This document shows positions 29,105-33,570 of a stretch of DNA of 33,570 nucleotides, piece by piece. The number at the start of each line of letters is the position of its first letter. Position 1 is the stretch's first letter. Below the pieces are notes generated by a model that did not search any database, was not told where the DNA came from, and saw only the letters and a program-made list of their open reading frames with translations. Made by a program: the position numbers and the translations under genes. The stretch comes from JAUUZT01 sp964654015 (lineage in GTDB: Bacteria > Chloroflexota > Dehalococcoidia > GIF9 > AB-539-J10): assembly GCA_964654015.1 (NCBI GenBank), contig CAZZHQ010000021.1:1-33570 (forward strand). Direction: 5' to 3'.

Positions 29105-30436
29105 TTAGCCCACCATGAATGGTTTTTTTTCCTTACCTTCCTCGAGCATCAGCTCGGTTAGCGCCCAAACCAGGGCGTCGAGCCTGTCAGGTGATTTGTC
29201 GCCCGGTACCCATTCGCAGAGCTGGTCTTCGAGTTCCGGAAAGAAACCGACGTGGTGAACCCTGCCCTGCTCATACAATGCTGATACCGGCTCCGCTCGG
29301 ATATACTTGCCGCGGCTGGCGTGGACGCTGCGGAACGGCACCGTCTTGTCAACCGTTTGAACCGTAAACTCCACCATGTCGCCGCCGTTATTGACCTCGC
29401 CTATTATCTTGTCCGCCTTGGCATTGTGATAACCGGTAACCGCTGCCGTCGCCCATTGGTCCGGGGTTCCCTTGATGGTGAGGTCATCGAGAATATATCC
29501 GTGCATTATACCGGCTATGGGCGCTATACCTGCGACCACAATGCCGGTGTCCGAGCTTTCTTCATTGGCCGTGGCTGCCGGGTCGACGCCGACTACCACC
29601 CTAACCAGGTCCGGATGCTTCTTCACCCTCAGCTCGTCTATCCTGGCTCGCTCCCACAGGGCATCCGGATTATCGTCGAGTATCTCGCCGGCCAGCTCCT
29701 GCCGGCCGAGCCTGGTGCCTTCATACTTTCGAAGGATATACTTCAGGAATGGTGGCGCCAGGTTATCTTTATTCTCCAGCGTATGTCCCCGGGTAACCGC
29801 TACCCTGCCGTTGGGGTTCCGCTCCGTCCTCTCATCTGCTAATAGGTCTTTTATAATCTTAATCGGCCTAGGTGTGGTAGTAACGACTGCCTGGGGCTGA
29901 GTGCCTATCCTCAGGCCGAACATCAGGTTATCCCAGGTGTCCTGTGGGTATTTGAATTTGCTCAGCTCATCAACCCATGCTTTCTGGTGCTGCGGCCCTC
30001 GGAGCTGGTCGGGCTCATCCCCGGAGTAGATTATGGCCAGCACCCCGTTAGGGAATGTCAGCCTACGTTTTGACGATTCGTATTCTGGCATGAACCAGGG
30101 CGGGCTGACATTGAGTATTGCCGAGTCGCCGACCTCAACCATGGTATCCCGGACATCGGCCTTGGTCTGCCCTATCAGGGCTATCGGACTGAAGCCTTCA
30201 TTAGCCCACTTGAGAATTAGCTCGGCACCGGCCCGGGTCTTGCCACCGCCACGGCCGCAGAGTGATAACCAGACATACCATGCCCAGTCAGGTGGTAATT
30301 GCTTCGGTCTGGCAAAAAACTCCCAGTCATATAATAGAGCCTCAGCTTCCTTCTGGCTAAGACTCTCTATCGCCTTCGTTCTCTCCTGCTCTGGCAGCAA
30401 GGCGATTGAGTACGCTAATGAGTTTATTTTTGGCAT
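29105..30436 (-). CDS. terL: Terminase large subunit
   Basis: A 443-residue protein. Walker A is GRGGGKT (61-67), Walker B is WVDE (154-157), and the coupling motif is TTTPRP (186-191). The C-terminal nuclease has D285 in VGVDPAATA, E347 in IGEVNNGGD and D417/D420 in SPDRLDAL. It packages DNA into proheads and cuts it. It overlaps the small subunit by 80 bp, which suggests translational coupling. The short N-terminus and motif set resemble the Terminase_6/COG5323 group used by many headful-packaging phages, which would fit a circularly permuted genome. Confidence 0.96.
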   Translation of the reverse strand: MPKINSLAYSIALLPEQERTKAIESLSQKEAEALLYDWEFFARPKQLPPDWAWYVWLSLCGRGGGKTRAGAELILKWANEGFSPIALIGQTKADVRDTMVEVGDSAILNVSPPWFMPEYESSKRRLTFPNGVLAIIYSGDEPDQLRGPQHQKAWVDELSKFKYPQDTWDNLMFGLRIGTQPQAVVTTTPRPIKIIKDLLADERTERNPNGRVAVTRGHTLENKDNLAPPFLKYILRKYEGTRLGRQELAGEILDDNPDALWERARIDELRVKKHPDLVRVVVGVDPAATANEESSDTGIVVAGIAPIAGIMHGYILDDLTIKGTPDQWATAAVTGYHNAKADKIIGEVNNGGDMVEFTVQTVDKTVPFRSVHASRGKYIRAEPVSALYEQGRVHHVGFFPELEDQLCEWVPGDKSPDRLDALVWALTELMLEEGKEKKPFMVG

Positions 30437-30842
30437 CGTGTTCTACCCTAAAACTTTCTCCTATGGGATTAGCTATTACTTGTTTATCAACCTGCTCCAA
30501 ATATTGCTTCCCTAGCCATATAAGCATTGTTGGATTGGGCTGTGCAAATATCTCCTCTTCTCGTTCGGAGCCGTCCCGATTGGTATATGTAGTACGCTTA
30601 ATTAAATACTCACCTTCCGCTGTCTTCCATTGCAATCTACGTAAGGACGAATGCCCATCTTCTAAACCTTTTTTATATATACGACAAAACTCTTTGTTTC
30701 TCTGTAATGTCCTGACCGAAACACCAAGAAACTCAGATATTTCAACCTGAGTGCATTGAATAAGGGCTAATTTCTCAACAACTTTATAATCTATTATCAG
30801 CTTTGGTCTACCACCATTGCTGTTTTCGCCATTAGTTGTCAT
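30357..30842 (-). CDS. terS: Terminase small subunit
   Basis: A 161-residue protein. The N-terminal helix-turn-helix reads KLALIQCTQVEISEFLGVSV, then RTLQRNKEF, typical of DNA-recognising small terminases. The C-terminal region contains FAQPNPTMLIWLGKQYLEQV, which resembles the oligomerisation and large-subunit-contact segment. It is the first gene of the late block, with the late promoter about 120 bp upstream and an imperfect AT-rich palindrome (30860-30884) in the leader. It lies directly before TerL and overlaps it, as in many phages. Confidence 0.9.
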   Translation of the reverse strand: MTTNGENSNGGRPKLIIDYKVVEKLALIQCTQVEISEFLGVSVRTLQRNKEFCRIYKKGLEDGHSSLRRLQWKTAEGEYLIKRTTYTNRDGSEREEEIFAQPNPTMLIWLGKQYLEQVDKQVIANPIGESFRVEHDAKNKLISVLNRLAARAGENEGDRES

Positions 30843-30859
30843 CTGTTTGTCTCCAACAA

Positions 30860-30950
30860 GGTTATTATATATATTATAGTAACCACCACCTCTTCAAACC
30901 TCCGCTTAATAAGAGAAGCCCGGTGTTTTTCAACCGAGCTTCTTTCATAA
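30860..30950 (-). promoter_or_regulatory. Late operon leader with hairpin and AT-rich dyad
   Basis: The 195-bp stretch 30843-31037 holds no gene. In the late 5' leader a 10-bp hairpin GAAGCTCGGT/ACCGGGCTTC with one G-U pair spans about 30918-30946. An imperfect palindrome, GGTTA/TAACC, encloses an all-AT core at 30860-30884. Either could be an antitermination or operator element; neither has a U-run on the minus strand. Confidence 0.45.
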
Positions 30951-30967
30951 CTTTCGCCTGAGTATAT

Positions 30968-30997
30968 ATCTTATCATAACTTACAAAGGGCTGTCAA
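30968..30997 (-). promoter_or_regulatory. Late promoter (leftward)
   Basis: On the minus strand there is a TTGACA -35 box (30997-30992), an 18-bp spacer and an extended -10, TGA-TAAGAT (-10 at 30973-30968). It should start transcription near 30961 and drive terminase onward. Its -35 box forms half of the palindrome TGTCAA-GCC-TTGACA (30992-31006) shared with the divergent HNH promoter. Confidence 0.75.
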
Positions 30998-31000
30998 GCC

Positions 31001-31030
31001 TTGACAAGATATTTTCCGAAAGTGTATACT
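31001..31030 (+). promoter_or_regulatory. Promoter of the plus-strand HNH gene, predicted leaderless
   Basis: A TTGACA -35 box (31001-31006), an 18-bp spacer and a TATACT -10 box (31025-31030), seven bases before the ATG at 31038. The expected start is at or next to the AUG. The -35 box is three bases from the -35 box of the divergent late promoter. Confidence 0.75.
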
Positions 31031-31037
31031 ATTAAAC

Positions 31038-31592
31038 ATGAGAAGGAAGCATAGAAATCTGAAAACCGACTGGAATAAGGAAGAACTAACCCGCTTGTAT
31101 TGGGAGGAAAACAAAAGTCTCCAGCAAATAGGCAATTTATTTGGAGTTACCAGAGAACGGGTAAAACAGGTTATGGCTCGACTTAATATTCCCCGTAGAA
31201 AACGGTGGGCTTGCCAAAAGCCCCAAGCACACACCCCCCACTTTACGAGTCTTGCTGATTATCTAGCACGGGGCAAAGATAATAGGGGAACATTGCACAG
31301 ATTTTTGCCCGAAAATATTTCTTGTTCTGAATGTAAAAACAGAATACACCTCCATATACATCATATTAAGTACCCCGCTAGAGAAGAAAAGGATATCCAA
31401 ATACTTTGTTCATCATGCCATCAGATTAAACATAAACTGGGAATTAATTATATTCAGCAAATAGACATATATAATTCTCATATCTCCGGTGTCTCAGCAA
31501 ATGAATTAAGCAAACAATATAATTGTAGCCGAATTACCATTTACAAGATAATCGCTAAAATAAAAAATGGGTGGCAGACAAAAAATGGTTAG
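31038..31592 (+). CDS. HNH endonuclease with N-terminal sigma-region-4-like HTH; the only clear plus-strand gene
   Basis: A 184-residue protein. An N-terminal helix-turn-helix reads WEENKSLQQIGNLFGVTRER, then VKQVMARLNI, similar to sigma region 4. The central HNH motif is CSECKNRIHLHIHHIKYPAR, then ILCSSCHQIKH with CxxC pairs. A second, resolvase-like HTH at the C-terminus reads GVSANELSKQYNCSRITIYK. Two HTHs flanking the nuclease suggest site-specific binding. It lies between the early and late blocks and opposes both, driven by a promoter that faces away from the late promoter. It may be a selfish gene that has become part of the control region. Confidence 0.9.
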   Translation: MRRKHRNLKTDWNKEELTRLYWEENKSLQQIGNLFGVTRERVKQVMARLNIPRRKRWACQKPQAHTPHFTSLADYLARGKDNRGTLHRFLPENISCSECKNRIHLHIHHIKYPAREEKDIQILCSSCHQIKHKLGINYIQQIDIYNSHISGVSANELSKQYNCSRITIYKIIAKIKNGWQTKNG

Positions 31593-31623
31593 CACCCCCT
31601 TTTCTGTATCTAATTCATCGATT

Positions 31624-31649
31624 GAGACTAAGACGGGTATCTTAGTCTC
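31624..31649. terminator. 10-bp hairpin between converging genes
   Basis: A perfect stem GAGACTAAGA/TCTTAGTCTC (31624-31633 with 31640-31649) with a 6-nt loop. It lies between the end of the plus-strand HNH gene (31592) and the end of the early block (31657). The flanking AT-rich bases are short, so its terminator strength is uncertain; its position fits bidirectional termination. Confidence 0.6.
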
Positions 31650-31656
31650 CGAAAAT

Positions 31657-31788
31657 TTAGCCTCTGAATGAGGCGCCGGCGGTGGGCTTCGCCATGGTCT
31701 TCTCCAGGTCGGGGTCCAGAAGACCGTCATCCAGAAGGATAGTCCTCGTAATACCACCAGCAAATGTGCTCCATACACTCTGCCACAT
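31657..31788 (-). CDS. Small protein, last gene of the early block (overlaps the next ORF)
   Basis: A 43-residue ORF with a good GAGGA ribosome site 8 nt before the ATG at 31788. The sequence MWQSVWSTFAGGITRTILLD, then DGLLDPDLEKTMAKPTAGAS, looks like a natural protein with an acidic amphipathic helix. It overlaps the ORF at 31727-31861 by 62 bp in another frame. Codon use is regular. It may be real; alternatively the overlapping ORF is, or both are. Confidence 0.5.
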   Translation of the reverse strand: MWQSVWSTFAGGITRTILLDDGLLDPDLEKTMAKPTAGASFRG

Positions 31789-31861
31789 GGTCAAGTTCCT
31801 CAGGTATCAGGTTTGGTTCATTGTTATCCTCTACATATTTCCTAATCTCTGCTCTGTCCAT
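31727..31861 (-). CDS. Small acidic protein
   Basis: A 44-residue ORF directly after the preceding stop (TAAAATG), with AAAGGAG 12 nt and CAGGG 7 nt upstream. The sequence MDRAEIRKYVEDNNEPNLIP, EELDHVAECMEHICWWYYED is a typical helical small phage protein rich in acidic and aromatic residues. It overlaps the ORF at 31657-31788 in another frame. No family is recognised. Confidence 0.5.
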   Translation of the reverse strand: MDRAEIRKYVEDNNEPNLIPEELDHVAECMEHICWWYYEDYPSG

Positions 31862-31862
31862 T

Positions 31863-31988
31863 TTACCCTGCTCCTTTCTTTTTTATTTTTTCCGGGATTG
31901 GAAGCAAGAGGTCTTCTACCGAACATTTCTCAGCGTGTCCCGATGTAGCTATCCTCTGCTTCCTTGATTGTAACTTACGCTTGGCCAT
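31863..31988 (-). CDS. Small basic protein
   Basis: A 41-residue ORF with an ideal AGGAGGTGA site before the ATG at 31988. The N-terminus is very basic (MAKRKLQSRKQRI), followed by a helix HAEKCSVEDLLLPIPEKIKK. It fills the gap exactly between the HTH protein's stop and the next small ORF, whose ATG follows one base after its stop. It may bind nucleic acid, but the family is unknown. Confidence 0.7.
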   Translation of the reverse strand: MAKRKLQSRKQRIATSGHAEKCSVEDLLLPIPEKIKKKGAG

Positions 31989-31999
31989 ACTCTCACCTC

Positions 32000-32213
32000 C
32001 TAAATATGGCAGTCCTGATAAAAAGTCTTTACATCCCCGGCCTCAATTTTTGCCCGTATCTCCTTGACTTTGGCGATGATGCGCTTGGTCAGCCCATCCT
32101 GAAGGGCGCCGCAGTATATCTCGAATCCTCGCCATCCCAGGATAGTGGCCGTAAACTTCCGGTACCGGTCGCATTCCGATATCGACTCCGTTATAGTGCA
32201 ATCACTCAGCCAG
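32000..32213 (-). CDS. C-terminal part of a phage protein cut by the assembly gap
   Basis: About 71 readable residues, from WLSDCTITESISECDRYRKF to a final KTFYQDCHI, ending in TAG at 32000. Three cysteines and helical segments (GLTKRIIAKVKEIRAKIEAG) are visible. It may be the C-terminus of the tandem-HTH protein on the other side of the gap or of a separate gene. The frame matches only if the 100 N are taken literally, which is not reliable. Confidence 0.75.
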
Positions 32214-32313
32214 NNNNNNNNNNNNNNNNNNNNNNNNNNNNNNNNNNNNNNNNNNNNNNNNNNNNNNNNNNNNNNNNNNNNNNNNNNNNNNNNNNNNNNN
32301 NNNNNNNNNNNNN
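32214..32313. other. Assembly gap (100 N)
   Basis: Exactly 100 N, so the true length is unknown. It interrupts the early-block gene or genes between 32000 and 32833. ORFs read through it on either strand are not meaningful. Confidence 0.99.
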
Positions 32314-32833
32314 GCGGTCTGCCGATTTTGGCCAAAAACTCCCGGGTCGCCTGTTGGTAGCCAAGAAGCATCAGGAATCGCTCATGCTCGGTCAGTGGCG
32401 CCACTCCCTTGCCGGCCAGGTCGAGCATCAACTCGGCTGCCGTCTTACCCTCGGCCTGAGCTGGAGCTTTAGGCTTACGCTCACGCCTTGCCTTTGCCTT
32501 TACCTTTTCTATCCCCTTGCCCAGCTTGGAATAAGTGACCGTCCCGATACCCCACTTCTCCATGACCTCGGCTTTCGGCAGCTCCCGGATGTCGGCTAAT
32601 ATCTCAGCCTTATGAGCCTCAATATATCGGTGCTTGGTCACTGCCGTTTCTCCACTCCTCATCCCAATGGCTTTGCCCTCTACATTCCATAGCTTCTTTA
32701 GTTCAGCCCAGGTTAAAGTAGCCATGTGCCATTTTGTCAGAAAAGATGTTATAGTCAGAGCATCATAGTCCCGGATGATGTCCTCTTTGTGTTCCTCGAA
32801 GTATGCCTGCCGTTTGCCAGCTTTATTCGCCAT
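32314..32833 (-). CDS. Tandem helix-turn-helix phage regulator, 3' end lost in gap
   Basis: About 173 readable residues from the ATG at 32833, which has an AAGGAGATTATA ribosome site. Two related helical units occur: YFEEHKEDIIRDYDALTITS, with FLTKWHMATLTW, and YIEAHKAEILADIRELPKAE, with VMEKWGIGTVTYSKL. Each looks like a small HTH. A basic Pro/Ala linker (RRERKPKAPAQAEGKTAAEL) and another helix follow. The frame is open upstream; a longer protein from the TTG at 32999 would add a zinc-finger-like segment (CANCG, then CEFGNHSPHY). I take 32833 as the main start because of its ribosome site. It is probably a transcription regulator for late genes. Confidence 0.75.
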
Positions 32834-32875
32834 TATAATCTCCTTTCCAGGTGCTTTATTTGATATTATAATTTC
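32820..32875 (-). repeat. Imperfect tandem repeat of the RBS-start region
   Basis: The 23-bp segment 32820-32842, which contains the ribosome site and ATG of the tandem-HTH gene, matches 32853-32875 at 19 of 23 bases. The upstream copy has lost the ATG (ATATCA in place of ATGGCG). In protein terms NEIIISNKA precedes KEIIMANKA. Confidence 0.75.
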
Positions 32876-32987
32876 GTTTTTAGGTGATTTATAGTGAGGT
32901 GAATGGTTGCCAAATTCGCACAGCTCCCCGGGTATGCCTTCAACGAGTGTCTGCCTTCCGCAGTTGGCGCAGTCTACATACCAGCCT

Positions 32988-33419
32988 TTATCGCTCAACC
33001 CTTTTCCTCTCTTTGAACTCCTGATAATTCTCACCCTTCCTCTTTTTGGTATCGTGCCATCTCCGTGCGGGGCCACTACTTACATATCCGAGAGCCAGTT
33101 TTCTTCTCTTCCTCACCGACCATAAAGGCATCCTGAAATATCTGGCAAGGGACTCGTCTGTCTTACCCCAGCACTCAATCGCTTCCAGAATGAGGCCGTC
33201 TATGCCGCACTTCTCAAGGCGTTCCTCAATCTCAATCGCAAATTCAATGGGAGTCTGGTAGTAAGCCTTGTTGTTAGTTTTCTTACCGGGAATATCGATA
33301 TAATTACTTGCATCAGACGGCCACTGGCCAGCCGTGAGACAGGCTAAATTCTGCAACAGCCAGAGGACTGTTTTAATAGTAAAGCGGCATTGCACCGGGG
33401 AATAAAATTCATCTAGCAT
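32988..33419 (-). CDS. Phage regulatory-type protein with C-terminal HTH-like region
   Basis: A 143-residue protein. The ATG at 33419 has GGAG 5 nt upstream and overlaps the methyltransferase stop by 7 bp (ATGCTAG). The N-terminal half includes VLWLLQNLACLTAGQWPSDA, then PIEFAIEIEERLEKCGIDGL. The C-terminal half (AIECWGKTDESLARYFRMPL, WSVRKRRKLALGYVSSGPA) has the look of a helix-turn-helix followed by a basic tail. It may act as an early or late gene activator of the kind small phage proteins in this position often are, but no named family is certain. Confidence 0.83.
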   Translation of the reverse strand: MLDEFYSPVQCRFTIKTVLWLLQNLACLTAGQWPSDASNYIDIPGKKTNNKAYYQTPIEFAIEIEERLEKCGIDGLILEAIECWGKTDESLARYFRMPLWSVRKRRKLALGYVSSGPARRWHDTKKRKGENYQEFKERKRVER

Positions 33420-33570
33420 TTAAGCTCCATTACTTCCTGACTACATCTCTTTGCTGCAATCTCACAATACTTCTCATTTATCTCTATACCTATACACCTT
33501 CTGTTTAACTTCTTGGCACAATAACAGGTCGTTCCACTTCCTAAAAAGGGGTCTAGGATTAGGCTTTTAC
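33413..33570 (-). CDS. DNA amino-methyltransferase, C-terminal part (continues from 1-608)
   Basis: Read on the minus strand, this contains DPFLGSGTT within the duplicated 55 bases and continues YCAKKLNRRCIGIEINEKYC to a final QEVMELKC and TAG at 33413-33415. IGIEIN is the acidic end of motif I that binds SAM. The part 33516-33570 duplicates bases 1-55, so only 33413-33515 adds new sequence to the gene. Confidence 0.93.
   Translation of the reverse strand, partial: KSLILDPFLGSGTTCYCAKKLNRRCIGIEINEKYCEIAAKRCSQEVMELKC
33516..33570. repeat. Right copy of 55-bp terminal direct repeat
   Basis: Identical to bases 1-55. See the left copy; removing one copy closes the circle and restores an intact methyltransferase gene. 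Confidence 0.93.

Noticed and set aside
31506..31778. 90-residue minus-strand ORF overlapping the HNH gene end
   Set aside because: It runs through the converging hairpin and into the 3' end of the HNH gene on the other strand. The two other frames (31657-31788 and 31727-31861) have better ribosome sites and composition.
31964..32599. Plus-strand ORF through the second N run
   Set aside because: Same reason: open only across unknown bases and opposite a minus-strand regulator gene.

Overview
The window is a complete or near-complete genome of an uncultivated tailed double-stranded DNA phage with siphovirus gene order (HK97-type head, long non-contractile tail). The first and last 55 bases are identical and one DNA methyltransferase gene reads cleanly across the join. 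The contig is therefore most simply a circular assembly of about 33.5 kb with a duplicated assembly overlap. Two runs of exactly 100 N (2721-2820 and 32214-32313) are scaffold gaps of unknown true size.

Almost every gene is on the minus strand; the one clear exception is an HNH endonuclease gene at 31038-31592. Two transcription blocks are visible. The late block starts at a promoter near 30968-30997 and runs leftward. It carries terminase small and large subunits, a portal fused to a Mu-F-like domain, prohead protease, major capsid protein, about 4 kb of decoration or accessory genes, connector and head-completion genes, tail terminator, tail tube, tail chaperones made by a -1 frameshift, tape measure, tail tip and fibres, and a small membrane-protein (holin-like) cluster. 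It ends in three hairpins at 6950-7035. The early block starts at a consensus promoter (6906-6934) and a leaderless XRE-type regulator. It continues through a structured RNA element, a tRNA, a RecT recombination module, replication genes (O-like initiator and DnaC-like loader), a VRR-NUC nuclease, the methyltransferase across the contig join, and a set of small regulators. It ends at a hairpin near 31624-31649.

Four free-standing homing endonuclease genes (three HNH, one LAGLIDADG) sit between phage genes. The HNH genes carry their own promoters placed so close to the start codon that two of the transcripts should be leaderless. Regulatory DNA is rich: a back-to-back divergent promoter pair sharing a 15-bp palindrome, four TGTCA boxes spaced exactly 11 bp apart, and two copies of a TTAACA-N3-TGTTAA palindrome.

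The promoters (TTGACA/TATAAT type), strong Shine-Dalgarno sequences, encoded CCA on the tRNA and standard stop usage point to a bacterial host. I found no integrase and no recognisable endolysin. A peptidoglycan-free host such as Dehalococcoidia (Chloroflexota) would explain the missing lysin, but this is only an inference. Whether the phage is temperate cannot be settled from the sequence.
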